Translations under genes and position numbers: made by a program | Part shown: positions 47,709 through 56,838 of the stretch, in pieces | Layout: every line of letters starts with the position of its first letter | Numbering within the stretch: the stretch's first letter is position 1 | NCBI GenBank assembly: GCA_014284505.1 | Contig: JAAFYY010000001.1 | Coordinates: forward strand, 4,650,001-4,714,000 | From: Streptacidiphilus sp. 4-A2 | Lineage (GTDB): Bacteria; Actinomycetota; Actinomycetes; Streptomycetales; Streptomycetaceae | DNA: 64,000 bases | Reading direction: 5' to 3' | The notes under the pieces: generated by a model | What the model was told of the DNA's origin: nothing | Databases searched by the model: none | The model's input: the letters and a program-made list of their open reading frames with translations, nothing else

Positions 47709-49070
47709 TCAGACCATGGTGTCCAGGATTTCGCGGACGATGGCCATGGTGGTGCCGGGGTGGAGGAAGGCGAAGCGGGCCACGACCTCGCCCTCCCAGC
47801 CGGTGGGGGTGACGAAGCCGGTCTGGTCGGCGAGGCGGCGGGACCAGGCGTAGTAGTCCTCGGCGGTCCAGCCGCGGCGGCGGTAGACGACGCTGGAGAG
47901 CACCGGGTCGAGCACCAGCTCCAGATCCGGGTACTCGGTGCGGATCAGCTCGGCGGTGTCGCGGGCGAGGGCGATCCCGGTCTCCACCGCCTCGGTGTAC
48001 GCCTCGGTGCCGTGCACGGCCAGGGAGAACCACAGCGGCAGGCCGCGGGCCCGGCGGGTGAGGTGGTAGGCGTAGTCGGTGGGGTTCCACTCCTCGTCGT
48101 CGCCGGTGTGCAGCACGTCGAGGTAGGAGGCGTCCTGGGTGTGCACGCCCTTGGCCAGCCAGGGCTTGCGGTAGATCAGCGCGGCCGAGTCGAACGGGGC
48201 GAACAGCCACTTGTGCGGGTCGACCACAAAGCTGTCGGCGTGCTCGATGCCGTTGTAGCGCTCCCGGACCGAAGGGGCGAACAGCCCGGCGCCGCCGTAG
48301 GCGCCGTCGACGTGGAACCAGAGGTCGCGGGCGCGGGCCACCTCGGCGATCCCGGCCAGGTCGTCGATGATCCCCGCGTTGGTGGTGCCGGCGGTGCCGA
48401 CCACCGCGATCACCGGGATGTCGTCGCCCTCGGCCGCCAGCGCGGCCTCCAGCGCGGCGCCGGTGAGCCGGTGGCCCTCGGTGGGGACGACCAGCTTCTC
48501 CACGCCGATGATGTTGAGGGTGTTGGTCACCGAGGAGTGGGTCTGGTCGCTGACGGCTATCCGCATCCGCGCGCCGGGGGCCAGCCCCAGCCGGTGCCGG
48601 GCGGTGTCGCGGGCGACGACCAGGGCGGAGAGGTTGCCGGCCGAGCCGCCGGAGACAAAGCAGCCGCCGGCCGTCTCCGGCAGTCCGGCGCGGTCGGCGA
48701 GCAGCCGCAGCACCTGGTTCTCGGCGGCGATGGCCCCGGCCGCCTCCAGCCAGGAGATGCCCTGGAGCGAGGCGCAGGAGACCACCATGTCGAACAGCAG
48801 CGCCGCCTTGGTGGGCGCACAGGGAATGAATGACAGATAACGGGGACTGTCAGCTGAAATCACGGCGCGCGACAGCTCATGGTCATAGAGCTTCAGCACA
48901 TCCGCAGGATCGTTTCCTCGGGCGTTCAGCAGGCCTTCCAGCACCTGGCCCAGCCGCTCGCCGTCACCGGGGTGGTCCAGCGGCACCGGATCGTACTGGA
49001 GCCGCTCCCGCATGTAGTCGAAAACCAGGTCGACCATCTCGGAGTCGTACTGGTGCATGCGCTGGGTCAC
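47709..49070 (-). CDS. PLP-dependent aromatic L-amino-acid decarboxylase
   Basis: Intact, 453 residues (MTQRMHQYDSEMVDLVFDYM). Group II decarboxylase family: FVSGGSAGNLSALVVARD, SDQTHSSVTNTLNIIGVEKL, TAGTTNAGIIDDLAGIAEVA, FHVDGAYGGAGL and the PLP lysine in VVDPHKWLFAPFD. Decarboxylates an aromatic amino acid (Tyr, Trp, Phe or DOPA) or a relative such as glutamate; the family cannot be narrowed by eye. An Lrp/AsnC regulator gene lies 150 bases upstream on the same strand and is a natural candidate for its control. Confidence 0.92.
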   Translation of the reverse strand: MTQRMHQYDSEMVDLVFDYMRERLQYDPVPLDHPGDGERLGQVLEGLLNARGNDPADVLKLYDHELSRAVISADSPRYLSFIPCAPTKAALLFDMVVSCASLQGISWLEAAGAIAAENQVLRLLADRAGLPETAGGCFVSGGSAGNLSALVVARDTARHRLGLAPGARMRIAVSDQTHSSVTNTLNIIGVEKLVVPTEGHRLTGAALEAALAAEGDDIPVIAVVGTAGTTNAGIIDDLAGIAEVARARDLWFHVDGAYGGAGLFAPSVRERYNGIEHADSFVVDPHKWLFAPFDSAALIYRKPWLAKGVHTQDASYLDVLHTGDDEEWNPTDYAYHLTRRARGLPLWFSLAVHGTEAYTEAVETGIALARDTAELIRTEYPDLELVLDPVLSSVVYRRRGWTAEDYYAWSRRLADQTGFVTPTGWEGEVVARFAFLHPGTTMAIVREILDTMV

Positions 49071-49220
49071 GGGAGGGTCCTCTCGGGCGGCTGCGGTGTG
49101 ATCAACCCTAGGCAGGCCACCACCGCTCCGGCATGTCGGAACGCTGCCCCGGGCGCAGCTTTGCTGCGCGCTCGCCAGGGGCCGCGCAGCATTCCGTCCA
49201 GCCGGACCGGTCCGGCGCCC

Positions 49221-49714
49221 TCAGTCGCCGATGAGCTGGCTGAGCACCACCGAGCTGCGGCTGCGCTGCACCCCGCGCTCCTTGCGGATCCGCTCGATCA
49301 CGCTCTCCAGGTGCCGGGTGTCGGCCGCCCGCAGGTGCACCAGGGCATCCGGGTCACCGGTGACCGTCCAGGCCGCGACCACCTCGGGGAACTGCCGCAG
49401 CGCGGAGAGGATCTCCTCCGGGGAGGTCCGCTCGCGGCAGTAGATCTCCACGAACGCCTCGGTGGACCAGCCCAGCAGCGACGGGTCCAGCACCACCGTG
49501 AAGCCGCGCACCACACCCGGTCCCGGAGCCGGTCCACCCGGCGTTTGACGGCGGTCGCGGAGAGGTTCACCAGCAGCCCGATCTCGGCGTACGAGGCCCG
49601 CCCGTCGCGTCCGAGCAGTTCGAGGATCCGGCGGTCGGTCTCGTCCAGACGGCTGCCAGGGGTGGGCGGCTGGTGCGGAGGGGTTCGGTGCGGAGGGGTT
49701 CGTGGTGCGGGCAC
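49221..49714 (-). CDS. Lrp/AsnC family transcriptional regulator
   Basis: About 164 residues. N-terminal tail with a duplicated RTPPH, HTH region LDETDRRILELLGRDGRASY then AEIGLLVNLSATAVKRRVDR, and a RAM effector domain (GFTVVLDPSLLGWSTEAFVE, VVAAWTVTGDPDALVHLRAA, VQRSRSSVVLSQLIGD). Frame break near 49522, between the domains. Start GTG at 49714. It lies between the LtrA and decarboxylase genes, all on the minus strand. It probably senses an amino acid and controls the decarboxylase. Confidence 0.9.
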
Positions 49715-49741
49715 GGGTACAGAAGTAGCACACCAGCCCGG

Positions 49742-50947
49742 TCAGCCCTCGGGATCCGGGGCGTCCTCCAGGCTGGTGGTGTACTGGAGCACCACGCCCA
49801 GGGTGACCGTCCCGGCGCAGACCAGGCCCGTGGTGAGCACCGCCGCCGAGCCGCCGATCAGCGTGCAGAGCAGCACCACCGCCGCGGCCGCGGGCAGCAG
49901 CGCCTGGGCCACGCCGCGCTTGGTGTGCCGGGCGTGCAGCACCCACACGGTGAACAGGTAGACCGCCGTCGGCACGGTCACCACCGAGGCCGACGCCCGG
50001 CCGGAGATGTGCGCCTGGCCCACCGCGTGCTCCACCGCCACCTCCAGGCCCGCACCCATGGCGGCGGCCGAGGACAGCACCAGGTAGTGCCCGTAGCCCC
50101 AGGCGAACGCCTGCCGGTTGGAGCGCAGGAAGCCGTGCACCGGCCGGGCGAAGTAGATCCACCACGCGGAGAAGCAGATCAGCAGCCCGCCCACGGCGAT
50201 CGGCAGCAGCCCGCGCAGGGCCTCGTGCTCGTCCAGCGCGGACTGCACCGCGACGGTGGCGGCCGAGACCGACTCGCCGAGCACGATCAGGGTGAACAGG
50301 CCGTAGCGCTCGGCGATGTGCTCGGGGTGCCAGGTGGTCTGCTCGTCGCGTTCGGCGAGCACCGGGACCGACAGTTCGGCCAGGACCAGCAGCGGGAACA
50401 GCGGCCCGCGCAGCCAGTGCGGCAGGAACAGCAGCAGCACCCAGCAGACCTGCACGAAGGCGATGCCCTGGGCGTAGCGCAGGGCCACCGTGCGCTGCGC
50501 GCCGGTGCAGCTGCCGGCGGCCCGCAGCCACTGGGTGACCATGGCCAGGCGCATCACCACATAGCCCAGTACGCCGACCACCCACTGCCCGTTGAACAGC
50601 CGGGGCACCCCGGCCGCCAGGATCAGCGCGCCGGTGATCTGCACCAGGGTGGCCAGCCGGTAGGCGACGTCGTCGGTGTCGTAGGCGGAAGCGAACCAGG
50701 TGAAGTTCATCCAGGCCCACCAGACCGCGAAGAACACCACCGCGTAGCCGCTGATCGCCTTGCCCGGATGACCGGCGGCGAGGGCGTGCGCGAGCTGGCT
50801 GCCGGCCTGGGCGACGGCGACCACGAAACACAGGTCGAAGAAGAGCTCCAGCGGGGTGGAGGCACGGTGCGCCTCGGTCCGGCTGCGGGGCAGCATCCGC
50901 CGCACCGCGCGCTGCGGCCCCGACCCGGCGCCGGCACCTTCGCTCAT
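49742..50947 (-). CDS. ltrA: Low-temperature-requirement protein A (LtrA) family membrane protein
   Basis: Intact, 401 residues from ATG at 50947 (MSEGAGAGSGPQRAV). About ten to twelve hydrophobic segments. Family motifs: STPLELFFDLCFVVAVAQ near the N-terminus, WWAWMNFTWFASAYDTDD, and ERYGLFTLIVLGESVSAATV. LtrA proteins are widespread; their transport or regulatory role is not established. Ends 28 bases before the Lrp gene and may share its transcript. Confidence 0.9.
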   Translation of the reverse strand: MSEGAGAGSGPQRAVRRMLPRSRTEAHRASTPLELFFDLCFVVAVAQAGSQLAHALAAGHPGKAISGYAVVFFAVWWAWMNFTWFASAYDTDDVAYRLATLVQITGALILAAGVPRLFNGQWVVGVLGYVVMRLAMVTQWLRAAGSCTGAQRTVALRYAQGIAFVQVCWVLLLFLPHWLRGPLFPLLVLAELSVPVLAERDEQTTWHPEHIAERYGLFTLIVLGESVSAATVAVQSALDEHEALRGLLPIAVGGLLICFSAWWIYFARPVHGFLRSNRQAFAWGYGHYLVLSSAAAMGAGLEVAVEHAVGQAHISGRASASVVTVPTAVYLFTVWVLHARHTKRGVAQALLPAAAAVVLLCTLIGGSAAVLTTGLVCAGTVTLGVVLQYTTSLEDAPDPEG

Positions 50948-51290
50948 CTGATCGCATACCCTTCCGTCAGCACCCCGCACGCCCCGCGCCGGACCCGTCC
51001 GCGCCTTGAGCCTCCCGGGCGGCGGGCGGTCCCGCCACTCGGGTACCGCCACTCCGGTTGCCGAGCCTGGCCGGCGGCCTGCTCCGGCACGGCCGCCACC
51101 GCGCGAGCCGGCCGGGGCGTCGTCCAGCGACGCCTCGGCCTGTCCAGGGACGCTTCGGCCGGAGCGGCGTGGATCACATTGCCACTTCGGAGCTCCTCAG
51201 CGGGACCCGAGCGGGTTATCATTAATAACGTCAGAAAGACGAAAAGGGTGCGGACCCCTCAGCCGCGTCCACACAGGAGGGCAGTCGCCC
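50948..51290. promoter_or_regulatory. Divergent region of ltrA and nadA, with AT-rich dyad
   Basis: About 343 bases without a gene. 51215-51229 reads GTTATCATTAATAAC, a 15-base dyad with 5-bp arms, in an otherwise GC-rich stretch, 62 bases before the nadA start. It is probably the nadA promoter and a regulator site. A 19-base imperfect direct repeat (GTCCAGCGACGCCTCGGCC and GTCCAGGGACGCTTCGGCC) lies near 51122-51160. Confidence 0.5.
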
Positions 51291-52463
51291 GTGAGCACCA
51301 CCACGTATGAAGAGCCCGCGCCCACCCCGCTGGCCCTGCTGCTGCTCGGCCGGGGCTCCGACCCGGCGAGCGAGCGCGGCGTCGACTGTCCCGGCGACCT
51401 CCCGGCCGCATCCGACCCCGACCTGGTCGCGCGGGCCCGCGCCGCCAAGGCCGCCCTCGGCGACCGGGTCTTCGTGCTCGGCCACCACTACCAGCGCGAC
51501 GAGGTCATCGAGTTCGCCGATGTCACCGGCGACTCCTTCAAGCTGGCGCGGGACGCGGCCGACCGTCCCGAGGCCGAGTTCATCGTCTTCTGCGGCGTGC
51601 ACTTCATGGCCGAGAGCGCGGACATCCTGACCACCCCCGGCCAGCAGGTGATCCTGCCGGACCTGGCCGCCGGCTGCTCGATGGCCGACATGGCCACCGC
51701 CGAGCAGGTCGCCGAGTGCTGGGACGCCCTCACCGACGCGGGTGTCGCCGACACCGTGGTGCCGGTCGCGTACATGAACTCCTCCGCCGACATCAAGGCC
51801 TTCACCGGCAGCCACGGCGGCACCATCTGCACCTCCTCCAACGCCAAGCGGGCGCTTGAGTGGGCGTTCGAGCAGGGGTCGAAGGTGCTGTTCCTGCCGG
51901 ACCAGCACCTGGGCCGGAACACCGCCGTCCGGGAGCTGGGCATAGGCCTGGACGAGTGCGTGGTCTACAACCCGCACAAGCCGGGCGGCGGGCTCACCGT
52001 CGAGCAGCTGCGCGCGGCGAAGATGATCCTGTGGCGCGGCCACTGCTCGGTGCACGGCCGCTTCTCGCTGGACTCGGTCGACGAGGTCCGCGAGCGGGTC
52101 CCGGGCGTCACCGTGCTGGTGCACCCGGAGTGCAAGCACGAGGTGGTCGAGGCCGCCGACATGGTGGGCTCGACCGAGTACATCATCAAGGCGCTGGAGG
52201 CGGCCGAGCCGGGCAGCAAGTGGGCCATCGGCACCGAGCTCAACCTGGTCCGGCGGCTGGCCAAGGCCCACCCGGACAAGGAGGTCGTCTTCCTCGACCG
52301 GACCGTCTGCTTCTGCTCCACCATGAACCGGATCGACCTGCCGCACCTGGTGTGGGCGCTGGAGTCGCTGGTCGAGGGCCGGGTGCCGAACGTGATCACG
52401 GTGGACCCGCAGACCGCCAAGCACGCCAGGGCCGCGCTGGACCAGATGCTCGCCCTGCCGTAG
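51291..52463 (+). CDS. nadA: Quinolinate synthase A
   Basis: Intact, 390 residues. Condenses iminoaspartate with dihydroxyacetone phosphate to quinolinate in NAD synthesis; carries a [4Fe-4S] cluster. Seen: FVLGHHYQRDEVIEFAD, FCGVHFMAESADIL, PDLAAGCSMADMA, VAYMNSSADIKAF, FLPDQHLGRNTA, VHPECKHEVVEAAD, STEYIIKALEAAEPGSKWAI and FCSTMNRIDLPHL with the conserved cysteines. GTG start preceded by GGAGG. nadB and nadC are not in the window. Confidence 0.96.
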   Translation: MSTTTYEEPAPTPLALLLLGRGSDPASERGVDCPGDLPAASDPDLVARARAAKAALGDRVFVLGHHYQRDEVIEFADVTGDSFKLARDAADRPEAEFIVFCGVHFMAESADILTTPGQQVILPDLAAGCSMADMATAEQVAECWDALTDAGVADTVVPVAYMNSSADIKAFTGSHGGTICTSSNAKRALEWAFEQGSKVLFLPDQHLGRNTAVRELGIGLDECVVYNPHKPGGGLTVEQLRAAKMILWRGHCSVHGRFSLDSVDEVRERVPGVTVLVHPECKHEVVEAADMVGSTEYIIKALEAAEPGSKWAIGTELNLVRRLAKAHPDKEVVFLDRTVCFCSTMNRIDLPHLVWALESLVEGRVPNVITVDPQTAKHARAALDQMLALP

Positions 52464-52470
52464 CCGCGAC

Positions 52471-52495
52471 GCGGGCCCGGAGCAGCCGGGCCCGC
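52471..52495 (+). terminator. Hairpin after nadA
   Basis: GCGGGCCCGG (52471-52480) and CCGGGCCCGC (52486-52495) with a 5-base loop, starting seven bases after the nadA stop. Confidence 0.65.
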
Positions 52496-52545
52496 GAAGG
52501 CGCACGGACGAACGGCCACCCGCGAAGGCGCACGGACGAACGGCC
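52491..52545. repeat. 27-base direct repeat downstream of nadA
   Basis: CCCGCGAAGGCGCACGGACG plus AACGGCC occurs at 52491-52517 and again at 52519-52545 without change, one base apart. The second copy runs into the next hairpin. It looks like a recent local duplication. Confidence 0.85.
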
Positions 52546-52586
52546 GAGGGCCGGCCACCCCGACTGGGGTGGCCGGCCCTCGGCCG
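52541..52586. terminator. Bidirectional terminator between nadA and pspAA
   Basis: Perfect 21-bp stem, 52541-52561 with 52566-52586, loop GACT, between two convergent genes. The arm begins CGGCCGAGGGCCGGCC. Confidence 0.9.
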
Positions 52587-52608
52587 TTGCCGCTTGCCGC
52601 CCGGGGCT

Positions 52609-52887
52609 TCAGCCGGGGATGAGCCCGTCGTGCCGGAGCAGATCCCGGACCTCGTCGACGGTGGCTTCCTCATAGGGCAGGGTCGCCTGCGAGGGCACCA
52701 GCTCGTCGTGCGCCACCGGCGTCCCGCCGGCCCGGACGGCTGCGAGCAGCGCGGCCAGGCTGACCCGGAACTCGGCGTCGTCGCCCGAGTCCAGCGCCGC
52801 GAGCACGGCGTTGTCCAGCTCGTTGAGGTGGTCGACCAGGCTGTCCGGAACCTCGAACTGCCCCTCCCCCATGATCCTGACGATCAT
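52609..52887 (-). CDS. pspAA: PspA-associated protein PspAA
   Basis: Intact, 92 residues: MIVRIMGEGQFEVPDSLVDH, LNELDNAVLAALDSGDDAEF, PYEEATVDEVRDLLRHDG. The family is found next to pspA in actinobacteria and belongs to envelope-stress systems built on PspA. ATG at 52887 follows GGGAGAGCGAC. Ten bases separate it from the pspA stop as I reconstruct it. Confidence 0.85.
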   Translation of the reverse strand: MIVRIMGEGQFEVPDSLVDHLNELDNAVLAALDSGDDAEFRVSLAALLAAVRAGGTPVAHDELVPSQATLPYEEATVDEVRDLLRHDGLIPG

Positions 52888-52897
52888 GTCGCTCTCC

Positions 52898-53676
52898 CTA
52901 CTTGTCGAAGCGCGGCGTGTCCTGCGGGTCTCCTGCTGGCCCTGCTCGATCGCAGGGGTCGCGGAGGCGCCGCCGGACAGCTCAGCCTTCATCCGGGCGA
53001 GCTCCAGCTCCACATCGTTGCCGCTGGACATGCGCTCCAGCTCGGCCGTGATGTCGTCCTTGCGCATACCGGTGGGGTCGTCGAGCGCGCCCGAGGCGAG
53101 CAGCTCGTCGATCGCGCCGGCCCGCGCCTGCATCTGCGCGGTCTTGTCCTCGGCCCGCTGGATCGCCAGACCGACGTCACCCATCTCCTCCGAGATACCG
53201 GAGAAGGACTCGGCGATCCGGGTCTGCGCCTGGGCGGCCGTGTAGGTGGCCTTGATGGTCTCCTTCTTCGTGCGGAAGGCGTCCACCTTGGCCTGGAGCC
53301 GCTGGGAGGCGAGCGTGAGCTTCTCCTCCTCGCCCTGGAGGGCCTGGTACTGCGTCTCCAGGTCGGCCACCTGCTGCTGGATGCCGGAACGACGGGTGAG
53401 CGCCTCCCGGGCCAGGTCCTCCCGGCCGAGCGACAGCGCCTTGCGGCCCTGCTCCTCCAGCGTGGACGACTGCTTCTGAAGCTGCTGGAGCTGGAGCTCC
53501 AGGCGCTTGCGGGACGTCGCCACGTCCGCGACACCACGGCGCACCTTCTGCAGCAGTTCGAGCTGCTTCTGGTACGAGTAGTCAAGCGTCTCGCGCGGGT
53601 CCTCCGCACGATCCAAGGCCTTGTTGGCCTTGGCGCGGAAGATCATTGACATCCGCTTCATGATTCCGTCGCTCAT
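52898..53676 (-). CDS. pspA: PspA/IM30 family membrane-stress protein
   Basis: About 260 residues, nearly all long helices and coiled coil: KRMSMIFRAKANKALDRAED, YSYQKQLELLQKVRRGVADV, LEEQGRKALSLGREDLAREA. ESCRT-III-like proteins of this family bind and protect the inner membrane. A single-base slip near 52922 makes the frame run on into pspAA. Without it the protein ends DTPRFDK at a TAG (52898-52900), as family members do. Start ATG at 53676. Confidence 0.9.
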
Positions 53677-53915
53677 GGGCCTCGTGCGCCCCCTTCTCCG
53701 GCCTGCCGGTTCTCGAACCCAAGACTACGGGGCGCGGGGCATGGACCGCAGCGCACCGGACTGCAAACAAGAGTGCTACAGCGACGACTGGCGGGCGTCA
53801 TCCGTGCGGCCGATTGGCGCAGGTGTCGCCTCGCCCTCAGGAGGGAGCCGGGCTCGCAAGGCCCGCATTCCCTCTGGGCTAGGGGTTACACCTGCTGACC
53901 ACGTACTCTTGCGGT

Positions 53916-54512
53916 GTGTTCCGACGAAGCTCCCAGGATGCCCCCGCCGACTCAGTCCAGCTCACCGAGCAGGACTCGTCCGCGCGCCCAGATGCCGAGG
54001 CCAAGAAGGGCCGCCCCACGCCCAAGCGCAACGATGCCGAGGCCAACCGCCGCGGCCGCGCCTATGTGCCCATGGACCGTAAGCAGGCCGCCCGCGCCGC
54101 CCGCGACAGCGGCCGCACGGAGCGGGAGCGGCAGCGTCTGGCGCTGCTCAACAACGACGAGCGGGCGCTGCCGAACCGCGACCGGGGCCCGGTCCGGCGG
54201 TTCGCGCGCGACTTCATCGACTCCCGTTTCACCGCCGCCGAGTGGTTCCTGCCGCTGGCCGTGATCGTGCTGGTGCTCAACGTGATGCCGAGCACCTCGC
54301 TCAAGAGCATCTCGCTGATGGTCTGGGTGCTGATGATCGCGCTGATCGTGCTGCACTCGGTGCTGCTGGCGTTCAGCCTGCGCAAGCAGCTGGCGGTGCG
54401 GTTCGCCGGCCAGAGCACCAAGGGCACCGTCGCCTACGCACTGCTGCGTTCCCTGCAGATGCGCCGGCTGCGGCTGCCGAAGCCGCAGGTGAAGCGAGGG
54501 CAGAAGCCCTGA
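53916..54512 (+). CDS. DUF3043 family membrane protein
   Basis: Intact, 198 residues from GTG at 53916 (VFRRSSQDAPADS). Basic, charged first half (KKGRPTPKRNDAEANRRGRA; MDRKQAARAARDSGRTERER), then two hydrophobic segments (AEWFLPLAVIVLVLNVMPST; SLMVWVLMIALIVLHSVLLA) and a basic tail. The family is conserved in actinobacteria, function unknown. The downstream methyltransferase starts at its 3' end. Confidence 0.88.
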   Translation: MFRRSSQDAPADSVQLTEQDSSARPDAEAKKGRPTPKRNDAEANRRGRAYVPMDRKQAARAARDSGRTERERQRLALLNNDERALPNRDRGPVRRFARDFIDSRFTAAEWFLPLAVIVLVLNVMPSTSLKSISLMVWVLMIALIVLHSVLLAFSLRKQLAVRFAGQSTKGTVAYALLRSLQMRRLRLPKPQVKRGQKP

Positions 54513-55362
54513 TCGAGACGTACAGCCCCACCGGCCACCTGCCGCAGCAGCGGTACGGCGGAGCGCCCGCCGCCGCGGGGGCCGGGGGCTGGACGCCGGG
54601 CGTGGGCGGTCTGCGTGACGTGGTCCGCCAGGAGCTGGTGGCGCGGCAGCTGGCGGAGCAGATCACCGAGCACTTCACCGAGCAGCTGGCCGAGGGGCAG
54701 CAGCTGCGGGTGCTCGACGCCGGGTGCGGCCCGGGAACACAGGCGCTGCGGCTCGCCCGGGCCGGGCACCTGGTCACCGGCATGGACCCGGACCCGGCCA
54801 TGCTGGGCACGGCGCAGCGGCTGCTCTCCGGCGAGCCGCCCACGGTCCAGGGCAAGGTCACCCTGCTCACCGGGCAGGGCGGCGAGTGCGGCCGCTGGTT
54901 CGGCCCGGGCAGCTTCGACGTGGTGCTCTGCCACGGGATGCTGATGTACCTCCCGGAGCCCGGACCGCTGCTGGCCTCGCTGGCACGGGTGCTGGCCCCC
55001 GGCGGGATGCTGTCGGTGCTGGCCGTGAACGGGACGCGCTGGCGATGCGCGCCGGCCGGGCCGGGGACTGGTCGGCGGCCGTGGAGTCGTTCGGCAACGA
55101 GTACTTCACCAACCGCTCGGGCGGCTACTGCCGCGGCGACCGGCTGGAACCGCTGACCCGGACCTTCGCCGAGCTGTCGGTGCCGCTGCGCCGCTGGTAC
55201 GGCGTACGGGTGTTCACCGACGGGGTGCCCGAGGGCACCCCGGCACCGGGCGACCCGGGCGAGCTGGCCCGGCTGCTGGAGGCCGAGGAGCGGGCCGGCC
55301 GCGCCGACCCGTACCGTACGGTCGCGGCGCTGCTGCATCTGGTGGGCACCCGCCGGGGCTGA
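54509..55362 (+). CDS. Class I SAM-dependent methyltransferase
   Basis: About 285 residues. SAM site LRVLDAGCGPGTQALRLARA, acidic loop VTGMDPDPAMLGTAQRLL, SFDVVLCHGMLMYLPEPGPL and VLAPGGMLSVLAVNGDAL, the usual order of a Methyltransf_11/25 fold. Frame break near 55035. The start is uncertain: the frame is open through the stop of the DUF3043 gene. I show the CTG at 54509 because IETYSPTGHLPQQRYGG looks like coding N-terminus; the first conventional start is a GTG at 54602. Acceptor substrate unknown. Confidence 0.82.
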
Positions 55363-55497
55363 CCCGCCGCCCCGGCGCCACCGCTCCGGCGTCACCGCCC
55401 CGGACCGGCGGCCCGGATCCGCGGCCCAGCGCCCCGGAGCTGCCGGTCCGCCCGACCCGGGTGATCTTCGCCGGGGTCACGGCGTAGGGTCGGGGGC

Positions 55498-56501
55498 ATG
55501 GAGTTTCGTCACCTTGGCCGCAGCGGCCTGATCATCAGCGAGATCGCATACGGCAACTGGCTGACCCACGGGTCCCAGGTCGAGGAGGACGCGGCCACCG
55601 CCTGCGTCCGGGCCGCCCTGGACGCCGGGATCACCACCTTCGACACCGCGGACGTCTATGCCGAGACCCGCGCCGAGGCCGTGATGGGCCGCGCCCTCAA
55701 GGGCGAGCGCCGCGAGGGCCTGGAGATCTTCACCAAGGTCTTCTGGCCGACCGGGCCCGGCCGCAACGACCGCGGCCTGGGCCGCAAGCACATCATGGAG
55801 TCGATCAACGGGTCGCTGCGCCGGCTCCAGACCGACTACGTCGACCTGTACCAGGCCCACCGCTACGACCCCTCCACCCCGCTGGAGGAGACCATGACGG
55901 CCTTCGCCGACGTGGTGCGCTCCGGCAAGGCCCTCTACATCGGCGTCTCCGAGTGGACCGCCGAGCAGATCCGGGCCGGGCACGCGCTGGCGCAGGAGCT
56001 GAACATCCAGCTGATCTCCAGCCAGCCGCAGTACTCGGCGCTGTACCGGGTGATCGAGGCCGAGGTGATCCCGGCCTCGCGGGAGCTGGGCCTCGGCCAG
56101 ATCGTCTGGTCCCCGATCGCCCAGGGTGTGCTCACCGGCAAGTACCTGCCGGGCGCCCCGGCGCCGGCCGGCTCCCGGGCCACCGACGAGAACGGCGGCG
56201 CCAACTTCGTCTCCCGCTGGATGCGCGAGGAGGTGCTGGAGCGCGTGCAGCTGCTGCGTCCGCTCGCGGAGCAGGCCGGGCTGACCCTGGCCCAGCTGGC
56301 GGTGGCCTGGGTGCTGCAGAACGACAATGTCTCGGCCGCGATCATCGGGGCCTCGCGCCCGGAGCAGGTCACCGAGAACGTGAAGGCGTCCGGGTGGTGC
56401 TGGACGCCGGGCTGCTGAAGCAGATGGACGAGATCCTGGCCCCGGTCGCGGAGTTCGACCCCGGGAAGACCGCCGAGTACGCGCCCAAGGGCCGTCCGTA
56501 G
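55498..56501 (+). CDS. Aldo/keto reductase (voltage-gated K+ channel beta-subunit-like)
   Basis: About 334 residues. MEFRHLGRSGLIISEIAYGN, catalytic Asp/Tyr in FDTADVYAETRAE, Lys in EIFTKVFWP, His in DLYQAHRYD, and the NADPH-binding end AAIIGASRPEQVTENVKASG. Frame break near 56392; after it VVLDAGLLKQMDEIL gives the normal C-terminus. The Kv-beta-like class uses NADPH to reduce aldehydes and ketones. Start ATG at 55498. Confidence 0.9.
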
Positions 56502-56573
56502 GGTCCGCGGGGCCCACATCGGGCCAGGCCGTCCGGCCGCTCCCGCGAGGGAGCGGCCGGGCTCGGGCCGCCG

Positions 56574-56786
56574 CTAGTCCTCCTGGTCGGCGTGCAGGTT
56601 CATCGGCCCGTAGATCTTCTCGCCGTCCTCGAGCAGCACCACCTGGTCGATACCGCTCTCCAGGAGCTCCTTCCAGGTCTCGCCGACCCAGGACTCGGCG
56701 TCACCCTGGGTGGGGAACTCCTCCGCCCCCTCCGGCGCGGCCACCTTGGAACCGTCGGCCTTCTCGAACTGCCACGTCCACACCAT
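56574..56786 (-). CDS. Small conserved acidic protein
   Basis: Intact, 70 residues: MVWTWQFEKADGSKVAAPEG, FPTQGDAESWVGETWKELLE, GIDQVVLLEDGEKIYGPMNL. No signal, metal or catalytic motif. The pattern is that of a small, conserved actinobacterial protein of unknown function. Convergent with the aldo/keto reductase. Confidence 0.8.
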   Translation of the reverse strand: MVWTWQFEKADGSKVAAPEGAEEFPTQGDAESWVGETWKELLESGIDQVVLLEDGEKIYGPMNLHADQED

Positions 56787-56838
56787 GCTGGGACTCCTCT
56801 GCGCGTGCTGCGGTGTCCCGGCGAGACTACCCAGCCGA

